Source: Zhaonella formicivorans
Lineage (GTDB): Bacteria > Bacillota > DUOV01 > Zhaonellaceae
NCBI RefSeq assembly: GCF_004353525.1
Contig: NZ_CP085524.1
Location: 2,854,001-2,918,000, forward strand
Length of the DNA stretch: 64,000 bases
Reading direction: 5' to 3'
In this document: in pieces, positions 37,192 to 46,720 of the stretch
Layout: the number at the start of each line of letters is the position of its first letter
Numbering within the stretch: position 1 is the first letter of the stretch
The notes under the pieces: model-generated
Database searches by the model: none
The model's input: the letters and a program-made list of their open reading frames with translations, nothing else
What the model was told of the DNA's origin: nothing
Made by a program: the position numbers and the translations under genes

Positions 37192-37455
37192 ATGCGACTG
37201 GATAAATATTTGAAAAATTCCCGGATTATCAAAAGAAGGACTGTGGCCAAGGAAGTGTGCGACAGCGGCAGGGTAATGCTGAACGGCAGGGCTGCCAAAG
37301 CGGGTTCTGAAGTAAATGCCGGCGATATTTTGACCATTGATTTGGGAGTAAAGGTGCTGGAGGTAAAAATTCTTGCCACTCCGGAAGTTGTTAAGGCTAA
37401 TGAGGCCAAAGACCTTTACGAGCTGATCAGAGAACAAAACAAAGACTTAGCCTGA
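37192..37455 (+). CDS. S4-domain RNA-binding protein (RqcP/YabO-like)
   Basis: 87 residues, MRLDKYLKNSRIIKRRTVAKEVCDSGRVMLNGRAAK being a whole S4 domain. Members (HslR in E. coli, RqcP/YabO in Bacillus) bind 50S subunits with stranded peptidyl-tRNA in ribosome quality control. ATG behind CAGGAGGG. It holds the yabO place; yabP should follow directly but lies about 10 kb downstream. Confidence 0.9.
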   Translation: MRLDKYLKNSRIIKRRTVAKEVCDSGRVMLNGRAAKAGSEVNAGDILTIDLGVKVLEVKILATPEVVKANEAKDLYELIREQNKDLA

Positions 37456-37597
37456 AAAACGCTATGACGAGCCATAGAGCGCTCTGCGCAGAGTTTGACC
37501 GTAAGTGACCTCTGTCCGACCGAGCGGCATGGATAAAAAACTCCCTCCCGGCTAAGAATAAGATCAAAATTGTAACGTTAAAGCTGGAGGGAACAAA

Positions 37598-38560
37598 ATG
37601 TATAAATTCAATCAGCAAAGGCTGCTTTACGGTTGTTTGCTTTTACTGGTAATGTTGCTTTTAACGGCTTGCCCCGGCCCGGCAGGGCGCCCCGGACCAA
37701 ACGGAGACGACTTTGGCCGGATAAGGAAGGAACCGACCATCTCCCTATATGTAAACGAGACAGGGGAAAAAAAGAAAATTAAGCTTGAGGAGTACCTGCA
37801 GGGCGTAGTTGCTGCGGAAATGGACCCCACTTGGCCTGATGAGGCGCTGGCAGCCCAGGCGATTTTGGCAAGGACATTTACCTTGAAGAAAATTCAGGAA
37901 GGTGGGGTTAAGGCGCGCGGTACCGATGCTTCAACCAGCGTGGAAGAATTTCAGGCCTACGATCCCCAAAAGATCAACGACAAGGTCAGGAATGCCGTGC
38001 AACGGACCCGGGGGGAAGTAGTCACCTACCGCGGGCGCTACATCAACGCCTGGTTTTTCGCTGACGGCGGTGGCCAAACTTCGGCTTCGGCAGCGGAAGG
38101 GTTAGGCTATTTTAAAGAAAAGACACCCTACATCCACAGCGTAAAAGACCCGGGCTTTGCGATTACGGTGCCGGAAAACAAGTCCTGGACCGCAACTTTT
38201 CCTCTTTCCCAAGTTAGAGCAGCGGTAAAGAAACTGACCGGCCGGGATATAGGAAAGGCCACCAGCGCCGCCATAGTGGAAAAAGGGCCCTCGGGCAGGG
38301 CGACCAAGGTTAAAATCGGGCACGTGACGCTGGGAGCTCCCGCTCTTCGTTTGGAGCTGGGCAACGATCAGATGCGCTCTACCCTCATCGACACCTTTGC
38401 CATTAAAAACGGCAACCTGGTGATCCACGGCAAAGGCTACGGACACGGAGTCGGGATGAGCCAGTGGGGAGCCAGGGCCCTGGCGGAGCAGGGCAAAAAG
38501 GCGGAGGATATTGTAATGTATTTCTTTAAAGGAGTAAAAATAGAAAAGATGTGGAAATAG
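37598..38560 (+). CDS. SpoIID/LytB-domain lipoprotein
   Basis: 320 residues. Signal with lipobox (LLMLLLTACPGPAG), then the SpoIID domain: EEYLQGVVAAEMDPTWPDEALAAQAILARTF with the catalytic Glu, QTSASAAEGL, and C-terminal GKGYGHGVGMSQWGARALAEQGK. SpoIID is a lytic transglycosylase that cuts peptidoglycan during engulfment. As the lipid anchor is unusual for true SpoIID, this is probably a paralog active on the cell surface. ATG behind CTGGAGGG. Followed by a terminator. Confidence 0.88.
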   Translation: MYKFNQQRLLYGCLLLLVMLLLTACPGPAGRPGPNGDDFGRIRKEPTISLYVNETGEKKKIKLEEYLQGVVAAEMDPTWPDEALAAQAILARTFTLKKIQEGGVKARGTDASTSVEEFQAYDPQKINDKVRNAVQRTRGEVVTYRGRYINAWFFADGGGQTSASAAEGLGYFKEKTPYIHSVKDPGFAITVPENKSWTATFPLSQVRAAVKKLTGRDIGKATSAAIVEKGPSGRATKVKIGHVTLGAPALRLELGNDQMRSTLIDTFAIKNGNLVIHGKGYGHGVGMSQWGARALAEQGKKAEDIVMYFFKGVKIEKMWK

Positions 38561-38569
38561 TGCTAAAGC

Positions 38570-38593
38570 GCTTCGGTTATCCGAAGCTTTTTT
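38570..38593 (+). terminator. Intrinsic terminator after the SpoIID-like gene
   Basis: GCTTCGG/CCGAAGC stem with a 4-base loop and six T. Confidence 0.85.
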
Positions 38594-38712
38594 AGTTTTT
38601 GTTAATATTTACCTGGAAGGATTTTACTTTAGGTTATTGAATTCAGTATACAGAAATAGAGTAATTAAGGGGCGGGAATTTATAACAGAAAACTTGGGTA
38701 GGAGGGGGTTGC

Positions 38713-39975
38713 ATGGAGCAGTTCAGGGTTCCGACGGAAGAAGAAATACGGGGCATAGTGGAGACCTATAAAATCGCTACCGGTACCAATTGTGCTGCCT
38801 TTAACCTGGAGGGAGAAATCATCACCGGCGGTGATTACGGGAAACGCTCCTCCTTTTGCCGGCTGGTGCAGCAGTACGATCAGAAAAAAAGCTGCAAAAA
38901 GTCTTATATTTACGGGGGGCTGCAGTCGGAAAAATTAGGCGATGCCTATATTTATTTTTGTCCCTATGGTTTAGTGAACTGGACGGTACCGGTGATGGGC
39001 AATAATGAGGTTGTATTTTTTCTGGTGGGCGGCCCCGTTTTACTCCATAAGGTTGACAGTCTGTTGGTTGAGGAAATTATTCGCCAGCTTCCTCAGCTCG
39101 GCACAAATTTTCACCATGTTGGAACGACCCTGAACGAACTGCAGGTATTTGACCCGGTGCGGGTAAACCATCTGGCCGGGCTGTTAATGCTGGCGGCCAA
39201 AAGCCTGAGAGCGACCGACGTGTTTTTGGAGGGCAAGCGTAACAGGGCTAATATCAATGCTAACGTGGCCAGGGTTATCCAGAATTTAAAAAAGGAGATA
39301 TTTACCCATAAGATCGGGGAGGGTGCAGGAAAACCATATCCCTTTGAAAGGGAAAAGGAGCTGATAGCTAAGGTTCGGCTGGGCGACAGGCAGGGTGCGA
39401 AAGAGATTTTAAACGATATTATCGGTTACATGTTTTTTTACAATAGATTTGAGCTTGTCAAGTTGGTTGCCGTCAGTTTGATGGTGGTTTTAGCACGGGC
39501 CGCCCTTGAGGTGGGCGTTGATTTGGAAATCCTTTTCGGAGCGGAATATTTGCAGCTCAGGAGGATTTTTGACTCTACTGATATTAACGAGCTTTCGGTG
39601 GAACTGACAAAAGCCATTGACTGGTTTATCGATTGTACTTTTCCTGTGGTTAATATTAAGAACCGCAACGTCATTTTTAAAGCCATGAGTTACATCCGGG
39701 AGAATTACAGCCAGATTTGTCTGGAGGCTGTAGCGGGGGAGGTGGGCCTGAGCGCCGCCTACTTCAGCAAATTGTTTAAAGAAGAAACGGGCAGGTCTTA
39801 TAGCGAATATTTAAACAGGGTAAGGATAGAAGCCAGCAAAGAACTTTTAAAAAAGGGACTGCCACTGGTGGAGATTGCACAAATGGTGGGATTTAACGAC
39901 CAGAGCTACTTTACGAATATCTTTAAAAAGTATGAAGGCGTTTCCCCCCGAAAATGGAAACAAAATGGGGACTGA
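38713..39975 (+). CDS. PocR-domain AraC-family transcriptional regulator
   Basis: 420 residues. The N-terminal PocR sensory domain (about 10-170) has FCRLVQQYDQKKSCKKS and CPYGLVNWTVPVM with conserved cysteines, a fold that binds small ligands such as short diols or methylated compounds. The C-terminal AraC-type double helix-turn-helix (about 320-415) shows AAYFSKLFKEETGRSYSEYLNRVRIEASKELL and YFTNIFKKYEGVSPRKWK. It stands 143 bp before mttC-mttB, so induction of that operon by a methylated amine is a reasonable inference. ATG behind GGAGGGGG. Confidence 0.85.
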   Translation: MEQFRVPTEEEIRGIVETYKIATGTNCAAFNLEGEIITGGDYGKRSSFCRLVQQYDQKKSCKKSYIYGGLQSEKLGDAYIYFCPYGLVNWTVPVMGNNEVVFFLVGGPVLLHKVDSLLVEEIIRQLPQLGTNFHHVGTTLNELQVFDPVRVNHLAGLLMLAAKSLRATDVFLEGKRNRANINANVARVIQNLKKEIFTHKIGEGAGKPYPFEREKELIAKVRLGDRQGAKEILNDIIGYMFFYNRFELVKLVAVSLMVVLARAALEVGVDLEILFGAEYLQLRRIFDSTDINELSVELTKAIDWFIDCTFPVVNIKNRNVIFKAMSYIRENYSQICLEAVAGEVGLSAAYFSKLFKEETGRSYSEYLNRVRIEASKELLKKGLPLVEIAQMVGFNDQSYFTNIFKKYEGVSPRKWKQNGD

Positions 39976-40118
39976 GCCAAAAAGGCAAAAAATTATAAAA
40001 CAGCTAAAATAATTGCAAGACCTGAATTTTGTTTTTTTTTAAAATTATAAATAGTAAAAACATTTGTGGTGTAAACGGAGGTAGTCGGATGGGTTAAATA
40101 AGGAGGTAGTTGCCGGAC

Positions 40119-40904
40119 ATGGATATTTTGCGGGAAATTAGCGGTTACTTGGAAAATGGTGATGCCGGCAATGTCATCGCCAGCGTCCAAACCGCCTTGG
40201 ACAACGGATATCACCCGGAGGAAATCTTAAAAAGCGGCCTTTTATGCGGGATGGAGATAGTGGGAGAAAAATACAAAAACAACGAAATTTACATTCCTCA
40301 CGTGCTCCTTGCGGCAAGGGCGATGAATGCAGGGCTGGAGGTCCTAAGGCCCAGGCTGACAACGGCAACCGGCGGCTTTATAGGAGGAAGGGCATTAATC
40401 GGCACCGTTAAGGGCGATTTACATGACCTAGGCAAAAATATGGTTAAAGCAATGCTGGAGCGGGAAGGTTTTGAGGTTTACGACCTGGGCAGGGATGTTG
40501 GTGAAGAGGAATTTGTCAACGCAGTCAGGGAATACCGGCCCCATGTGTTAGGTATTTCTGCTACCATGACTACCACCATGGGCGGCATCAGGGATGTAAT
40601 TAAAGCTTTGGAAGGGGCGGGGCTGAGGAATGAGCTGCTGATCATGATTGGCGGCCTGCCTGTTACCGATGTTTTTGCGCAGGAAATCGGGGCGGATATC
40701 TGTTCAATTGACGCAGGCGAAGCTGCTTATCTTGCCAGAAGGCAATTTTTATCCGCCATACAAGCGGAAAAAACCAGGCGCGGGGAGGTGGTGGCAAACC
40801 CCAAAGGGGTGAAAAAAGCTGTTATTGCCGGAACTTTTACATTGAAATCGAAAGGAGGAGTGAATGAACATGGTAATAAGGGGTGCAAGGGCACACTACC
40901 CTAA
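40119..40904 (+). CDS. mttC: Trimethylamine corrinoid protein (MttC-like)
   Basis: 261 residues. An N-terminal helical cap domain (about 1-90) is followed by a Rossmann cobalamin domain with the cobalt-ligating histidine in GDLHDLGKNMVKAMLEREGFEVYDLG (His at about residue 102) and TMGGIRDVI. It carries the methyl group between MttB and a second methyltransferase not present here. Families normally end near residue 215; here about 45 extra residues run on over the mttB start, overlapping it by 41 bp. ATG 40119 is 12 bases from AGGAGG; TTG 40110 is only 3 away. Confidence 0.88.
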   Translation: MDILREISGYLENGDAGNVIASVQTALDNGYHPEEILKSGLLCGMEIVGEKYKNNEIYIPHVLLAARAMNAGLEVLRPRLTTATGGFIGGRALIGTVKGDLHDLGKNMVKAMLEREGFEVYDLGRDVGEEEFVNAVREYRPHVLGISATMTTTMGGIRDVIKALEGAGLRNELLIMIGGLPVTDVFAQEIGADICSIDAGEAAYLARRQFLSAIQAEKTRRGEVVANPKGVKKAVIAGTFTLKSKGGVNEHGNKGCKGTLP

Positions 40905-42342
40905 AAAAGAAGGATTTAGTATTAACATGTTTACGCAGGAGGAGCTCCAGCAAATTCATTTTGCCACCCTGGAGGTTTTATGGCAGGAAGGGGTTCATGT
41001 GGGATCCGAGGAAGCACTGGACATTTTTGAAGATGGCGGGGCGATTGTGGACCGCAGCAGTCACGTGGTGAGGATTCACCCTTATATGGTTGAAGAAGCT
41101 ATCAGGTCGGCCCCCAGCACGATCACTCTGGCCGGTCGCAACCCTAAAAACGATTGCGTTTTGGAAGGCAGCAGGGTTAATTTCACCACTTTTGGCGCCG
41201 GTGTCAAGATAGTTGATGCTTTTACAGGTGAACTGCGCAACACAACAAAGGCGGATGTGGCTGGGACAGCTTTAGTCGCCGATTATTTGGACGGCGTTGA
41301 CGTTTATTCCCATGCAGTGTCAGCCAGGGACTGCCCTAAGTCTTCGGTTGATCTTCATGAAGCGGAGGCCTTTTTGACCAATACCACCAAGCACTGCCAG
41401 CACATCGATTTAACCTGCGGCGCCAATGCCAAGAAATATATTGCAATGGCAGCAGCCATTGTCGGCGGAATGGATGAACTGCGTAAGCGGCCCATTATTT
41501 CGGCGCTTACATGTCCACAGAGCCCGCTTCAACTGCACCGTGAGAGCTGTGAGATTATTATTGAATTTGCCAGAGCAGGCATTCCGGTGAACGTCTTATC
41601 CATGGCCATGTCCGGCGCTACTACTCCCGTCACCATCGCCGGGACTTTAGTGGTCCATAACGCTGAAGTTTTAACAGGTATCGTATTATCCCAGTTGACA
41701 TGTAAAGGGGCGCCGGTAATCTACGGCAGTTCCACCACTACCTTTGACCTGCAGTATGCCACTGCTCCCGTAGGCTCGCCGGAACTGGGCATCTGCAATG
41801 CCGGTGTTGCTGCATTGGCCCAATTCTACCTGCTTCCCAGCTATGTAGCAGGTACCTAGGCTGACAGTAAAGTTTGTGATGTGCAAGCTGGCCATGAAAA
41901 AACCATAACTGCCATCTTACCAGCCTTGGCAGGAGCTAACTTGATTTACGGCATGGGCATGCTGGAGTTAGGGGTTACTTTTAGCTATGCTCAACTGGTT
42001 GTAGATAATGACATTGCGAAAATGGTAAAAAGAGTGGTAAGAGGTGTTGAGGTGAACGATGCCACCCTGGCAGTTGACCTGATTAAAAAAGTGGGTGGGG
42101 GCAGCGGAAAACATTACCTGACCGAAAGACACACCATTGACTATATGCATGCGGAACAATCCAGAGCAGGCATTTTTGACAGGAGGATGCGGCAGACTTG
42201 GGAAATTGAAGCCGGTGGCAAGGACTGCGCCCAGCGTGCTGCTGAGAAAGCCAGGGAAATTTTAAACGAGCATAAGCCGGAGCCCCTGGATGCCGATGTA
42301 AAAGCCCAGTTGCGCAAGATAGTAGAAAGCGCTGAAAAATAA
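40864..42342 (+). CDS. mttB: Trimethylamine methyltransferase MttB, with in-frame UAG read as pyrrolysine
   Basis: Transfers a methyl group from trimethylamine to the Co(I) corrinoid of MttC. The frame holds a single interruption, TAG at 41857-41859 (codon 332). The same frame then continues for 160 codons to a TAA, giving 492 residues, the known length of MttB. Before the TAG stands LLPSYVAGT, after it ADSKVCDVQAGHEKT, the family context of the pyrrolysine residue, followed by ALAGANLIYGMGMLELGVTF. The ATG follows AAAGGAGG. A shared stop at 41857 would remove the conserved C-terminal third, so readthrough is the better reading. Needs pylS, pylBCD and tRNA-Pyl, not in this window. A strong terminator follows. 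Confidence 0.93.
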
Positions 42343-42350
42343 CCCCGGAA

Positions 42351-42394
42351 AAAAGATTGGAGAGAATGTAGGTGCATTCTCTCCAATCTTTTTT
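42351..42394 (+). terminator. Strong terminator after mttB
   Basis: A 17-bp near-perfect stem, AAAGATTGGAGAGAATG with its complement, with a 6-base loop and six T. It ends the mttC-mttB unit and separates it from the DUF4153 gene. Confidence 0.9.
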
Positions 42395-42478
42395 AAATCC
42401 GGGAACGACTGCTGCAAAAATCTCGTCTATCTTATATAAATTCGGAACCGAAAATAAAATTTGAATTGAGGTGTACAA

Positions 42479-44224
42479 GTGGGTCTGAAGATTGTTGCGT
42501 TAGGCAAGGATGTGCTGCACAAGCTTGCTGCCAGCCTCAAACGTTTTCCTGAAGCCGTTCTGCTGGCTGCAGCGGCCACCGTCATTCTGATTGCCATGAA
42601 CCATATCAACTTCATGCAAAGTGGCTTGGAAGAGATCCTTGGGCGGGTGGTGATGGCTCTGGCGCTGGGTATTCCTTTGTCACTCTGCCTCAAAATGCTT
42701 TTTGAGCGCGCCCGGAACATCAAACTGGGTGTCAAGCTGCTAGTTTACGGCATTGCCGCCGCAGTGCCGGTGCTGTATTATTTTTACCTGTTGCCTGACT
42801 TGGGCATGGTCCCGGTTACCCGTTATATTTCGCTGACTTTGGCCTTGTATTGCGTTTTTACGTTTATTCCGTACTTTGATGGGAAACCGGGTTATGAGCA
42901 ATATGTGGTTGCACTTATTAGGCAGTTTTTAATTACTGCCCTTTATGCCGTTGTGTTGTTTCTAGGTCTGGCAGCTATGGTATTTACCATAGACCGGTTG
43001 CTTTTTAACCTGCCTGAAAAACTCTATTTAGATCTATGGCTGATTGTTGTGGGATTATTTGCCCCAGCCTTTTTGTTATCGGAGGTGCCGGCTTACGGTA
43101 CAGATCTTTCGGATACAGATTATTCCAAAGTTTTAAAGGCTTTGCTATTCTATATTGTTATGCCCATCATTGCTGCCTACACGGTGATACTCTATCTGTA
43201 TTTCGCCAAAATTTTAATTACCAGGCAGTGGCCGGTGGGGATGGTTTCTCATCTGGTCCTTTGGTATGCGCTGCTTAGCACCTTTGTCATGTTTATTATT
43301 TATCCGTTACGCCCCGCTAATCAGTGGGTACGAAGCTTTCTATCGTTTGTACCCAAAATAATTCTACCCCTATTGGTGATGATGTTTGTAGCAATGGGCA
43401 TCCGGATCAATGCTTACGGCATTACGGAAAACCGTTATCTGGTCGTGGCGGCAGGTATCTGGGTTACGTGCTCCATGCTGTATTTCCTGTTCTGTAAAGA
43501 AAAGAAAAACGTCTACTTGGCATTTTTCTTGGCTGCTGTCGCTATATTAACGGTGTTAGGTCCCTGGAGTTCCTATAGTGTCTCAAAATACAGTCAAAAT
43601 GCCAGGTTCGAGCGCCTGTTACAAAAAAACCAAATGCTGCAAAATGGTGCCATTACGCCGGCGCCTCAGACCATCTCAGAAGTTGATAAGAACGATATAC
43701 GTTCTATTATTCTATATTTTGACCGCTATCATGGTCTGGAGGAATTAAAATACCTACCAGAAGACTTTACGATTGAAAACATGAAAAACACCTTCGGGTT
43801 TGAGATGGACTATAATGTGGGTGGTGAACAATACTTTTCTTACCATGTGCAAAATGATAATATGCTGATCGCTATAGGGAGCTATGAGTACTTCTATAAT
43901 GCTGGTTTTGGCAAGCGGTCGGATAGCAGCCTGCTAAAAAGCAGCCCCTTAGAAGTATCCTATAACCGGGAAGATAAAAGGTTAAAAATAGCAGAGCAGG
44001 GTAAAGTGATTTACGACAAAAACATTGATGACGTAGCGCTCAAGATTCACAGCCGGAATAAAGGAAAAACTAATCTTAGCCACTCGGATATGAGTTTTAC
44101 CGATGAAAATGAGAGCCTCCAGGTGCTATATGTTTTCAAATATCTCAGCGGTCGCGAGGAGAGTTCAACAGGCAAGGTTAATATCGACCCGCCGGAGTTT
44201 TATATTTTTATCAAAGTAAAGTAA
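42479..44224 (+). CDS. DUF4153-type membrane protein
   Basis: 581 residues. About 11 membrane helices in the first 370 residues, with the GITENRYLVVAAGIW segment common to DUF4153 proteins, then a soluble C-terminal region (about 390-581, likely outside the membrane) without a known motif. Function unknown for the family. GTG start behind GAGGTG. It is separated from mttB by a terminator, so it is probably not part of the methylamine unit. Confidence 0.75.
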   Translation: MGLKIVALGKDVLHKLAASLKRFPEAVLLAAAATVILIAMNHINFMQSGLEEILGRVVMALALGIPLSLCLKMLFERARNIKLGVKLLVYGIAAAVPVLYYFYLLPDLGMVPVTRYISLTLALYCVFTFIPYFDGKPGYEQYVVALIRQFLITALYAVVLFLGLAAMVFTIDRLLFNLPEKLYLDLWLIVVGLFAPAFLLSEVPAYGTDLSDTDYSKVLKALLFYIVMPIIAAYTVILYLYFAKILITRQWPVGMVSHLVLWYALLSTFVMFIIYPLRPANQWVRSFLSFVPKIILPLLVMMFVAMGIRINAYGITENRYLVVAAGIWVTCSMLYFLFCKEKKNVYLAFFLAAVAILTVLGPWSSYSVSKYSQNARFERLLQKNQMLQNGAITPAPQTISEVDKNDIRSIILYFDRYHGLEELKYLPEDFTIENMKNTFGFEMDYNVGGEQYFSYHVQNDNMLIAIGSYEYFYNAGFGKRSDSSLLKSSPLEVSYNREDKRLKIAEQGKVIYDKNIDDVALKIHSRNKGKTNLSHSDMSFTDENESLQVLYVFKYLSGREESSTGKVNIDPPEFYIFIKVK

Positions 44225-44414
44225 GCGTGTTGGTAATTAACGCTTTAAAGTGCCGTTTTGACATGGGCAAACCATATAATTATAATAAACACTAGGGTAT
44301 ATCTACCAATAATACAATCTAATATTTTGATGATTTAAAGTTTATAAAATGTCTCCATATTATTTCATGATGAAATAAATGGCAAGCTTTTATTAAGCTT
44401 TAGTTCATCTCTAT

Positions 44415-44447
44415 GCTAACGGGAGACATTGTCTCCCGTTAGCTTTT
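44415..44447 (+). terminator. Terminator after the DUF4153 gene
   Basis: Perfect 13-bp stem GCTAACGGGAGAC/GTCTCCCGTTAGC, then TTTT. The other bases of the 319-bp gap 44225-44543 are AT-rich and show no gene. Confidence 0.85.
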
Positions 44448-44543
44448 AATGAGGGTCCAGAGGGGCCCAGCGTAGGAGGTGAATATGTCCCGGGTATTGG
44501 CGTAGTTCCACAGGCTAGATTATTTGAAAGGAGTGAACAGGCA

Positions 44544-45746
44544 ATGAAAAAAGGTGCGTTAGAAGTACATAATTCAAAATTTATTCCAACTCAGCTTACT
44601 ATAGTGCTGCTCGCTTTGTTAAGCTTAACTTTGATCTGTCCCCTGCAGCCTGCTGCAGCTCAAAAAGTGCTGGAATTATCAACCCCATATCCTAGCATCA
44701 GCGGTTCTGCGGGAGAAAATATTACTTTCCCCCTGACTATAAAAAATAACAGCAGTTCGAGCCAAGTAATTAACCTGGAAATCAAAACAAGACCGGATAA
44801 TTGGGTGGTAGCCTTAAGAGGTGACGGCAGGGAGATTCAGCAGGTCTTTGTAAGTGGTAATGGCACTGCTTCTGCTGACTTGAAAGTAAAAATCCAAGAT
44901 AACCCTAAACCGGGGGACTATGGCATTACTGTCTGGGCCTTTAGTGACGGAGGAACACGGGACGTTTTAAAGTTAAATGTAAAAATTGCCAAAGATAGGC
45001 AGGGCGAAGATGAACTGGCAGCCCAGTACTCTGAACTCAAGGGGCCCAGTAACGCCACCTTTAATTTTAAACTTGATTTGATCAACAATGGAAGTACGGA
45101 GCAGATTTATAGCCTGGGGGCCCGGGCTCCGGAGGGATGGCAGGTAACATTTAAACCTTCATACGAAAATCAACAGGTAGCAAGTATTAGTATTAAACCG
45201 GGAGAAAGCAAAGGGCTGGATGTGGCAGTAACGCCTCCGGCCAGTGTGCAGGCAGGAGAATATGTAATTCCGGTGGAAGCTGTAAGTGCAGCCGGAAAAG
45301 TGGCGAAGGAACTTAAGCTGATAATTACCGGCACTTATGATTTGGAGCTGAATACCCCTTCCGGCAGATTAAATGCAGAGGTGGTGGCGGGTAAAGAGAA
45401 AAAACTCAATTTAGTGGTGAAAAATAACGGCAGTGCCGTTATCAACAACATTACTCTTTCATCCCGCCAGCCGCAAGAGTGGTCGATGAGCTTTGAACCT
45501 AATACAATTGATACCCTTCAACCTGGAGAAAGCCGCCAGATTACAGCAACCATTACTGCTGGAAGCAAGGCGATAGCCGGGGACTATGTGGTTGCGGCTA
45601 CTGCTTCCAGTCCGGAGGTCAGCAGTACGGCAGAACTAAGGGTAACCGTTAAAACCTCCACTCTGTGGGGCATTGTAGGCATAGCAATTGTGTTACTGGT
45701 ATTAGTAGGCGTTTACAAAGTATTTCAAACCTACGGGAGGCGATAG
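44544..45746 (+). CDS. NEW3-domain surface protein
   Basis: 400 residues. Signal peptide ([22 protein letters not shown]), three tandem beta-sandwich NEW3 repeats (about 45-150, 165-265 and 270-370, each ending in [18 protein letters not shown] or GDYVVAATA), and a C-terminal membrane helix ([21 protein letters not shown]). Repeats like these often sit beside ABC-2 exporters of unknown cargo. ATG behind AAAGGAGTG. The ABC ATPase gene starts 2 bp after it. Confidence 0.82.
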   Translation: MKKGALEVHNSKFIPTQLTIVLLALLSLTLICPLQPAAAQKVLELSTPYPSISGSAGENITFPLTIKNNSSSSQVINLEIKTRPDNWVVALRGDGREIQQVFVSGNGTASADLKVKIQDNPKPGDYGITVWAFSDGGTRDVLKLNVKIAKDRQGEDELAAQYSELKGPSNATFNFKLDLINNGSTEQIYSLGARAPEGWQVTFKPSYENQQVASISIKPGESKGLDVAVTPPASVQAGEYVIPVEAVSAAGKVAKELKLIITGTYDLELNTPSGRLNAEVVAGKEKKLNLVVKNNGSAVINNITLSSRQPQEWSMSFEPNTIDTLQPGESRQITATITAGSKAIAGDYVVAATASSPEVSSTAELRVTVKTSTLWGIVGIAIVLLVLVGVYKVFQTYGRR

Positions 45747-45748
45747 GT

Positions 45749-46720
45749 TTGAATGTGGAAAAACGTATCTTGGTAGAAACCATAGGCTTAACCAAGCGTT
45801 ATGGAGAAATTACAGCTGTAGATAATTTAAGCCTCAAGGTGGAAGAGGGCACAATTTACGGTTTACTGGGCCCTAACGGTGCTGGCAAAACTACTACTAT
45901 CCTGATGATTCTGGGGCTATGTGAGCCTACAGCGGGACAAGCGCTGGTTGCGGGATATGACGCTGCCCGCAATCCGTTGCTTGTCAAGTCCATGGTTGGC
46001 TATTTGCCTGACAACGTAGGTTTTTACCAAGAATTGACAGGGCGTGAGAATTTACGCTATACTGCGGCGTTGAACGGGCTTCCCAAGAAAACTGCGGAAG
46101 ATAGAATTGAAGATGCTATAGAAAAGGTGGGGTTGAGGGAAGCGGTGGACAGAAAAGTTGCACAATACTCCCGCGGTATGCGCCAAAGGCTGGGAATTGC
46201 CGATATTCTGATTAAGGATCCTAAGTTAATCATTTTAGATGAACCCACCTTGGGGATCGACCCTGAAGGTGTGCAGGAGCTTTTGCAGCTTATCAAAGGC
46301 TTAGCTAAAGAGGAAGGACGGACCATATTAATTTCTTCCCACCATCTTCATCAAATACAGCAAATTTGCCATCGGGTTGGGATTTTTGTTAAAGGAAAAT
46401 TAATAGCCAGTGGCACGATTGCAGAACTGGGTGAACAACTCCTGCAAGGTAAGCCTTGGCTGTTAGAGTTAAAGGCTGAACCAGGCGGCGAGGCGCTATT
46501 GCAATTATGCAACAGTATTTCCGGTGTGGAAAAAATTGAAAAGCTAGCAGACACCTTTGTCCTGCATTGCAGCCGCGATGTTCGTCCTGAATTGGTTAAA
46601 AGCTTGGTGGAAAAAGGTTTTAACCTGCTGCACCTTTACCTGCGCGGAATATCGCTGGATAGCATTTACCTAGAATATTTCGAAAGGGAGGGGTATTATG
46701 GGCAAACCCTCTCCGCTTAA
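45749..46720 (+). CDS. ABC transporter ATP-binding protein (ABC-2 type)
   Basis: 323 residues from TTG 45749, 8 bases after GGGAGG. All motifs are visible: Walker [14 protein letters not shown]-loop replaced by [18 protein letters not shown], signature [13 protein letters not shown], Walker [17 protein letters not shown]-loop SHH. The C-terminal 100 residues form the regulatory extension usual in CcmA/NatA-type ATPases. It pairs with the permease gene, which it overlaps by 23 bp. Confidence 0.92.
   Translation: MNVEKRILVETIGLTKRYGEITAVDNLSLKVEEGTIYGLLGPNGAGKTTTILMILGLCEPTAGQALVAGYDAARNPLLVKSMVGYLPDNVGFYQELTGRENLRYTAALNGLPKKTAEDRIEDAIEKVGLREAVDRKVAQYSRGMRQRLGIADILIKDPKLIILDEPTLGIDPEGVQELLQLIKGLAKEEGRTILISSHHLHQIQQICHRVGIFVKGKLIASGTIAELGEQLLQGKPWLLELKAEPGGEALLQLCNSISGVEKIEKLADTFVLHCSRDVRPELVKSLVEKGFNLLHLYLRGISLDSIYLEYFEREGYYGQTLSA

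Noticed and set aside
41881-42342. Separate 153-residue MttB C-terminal gene starting at GTG 41881
   Set aside because: It is in the same frame as the upstream part, has no binding site, and the TAG before it lies at the known pyrrolysine position; one readthrough gene explains both.
42479-44224. DUF4153 protein as the trimethylamine permease of the mtt operon
   Set aside because: A strong terminator separates it from mttB and the protein does not look like known MttP-type transporters.
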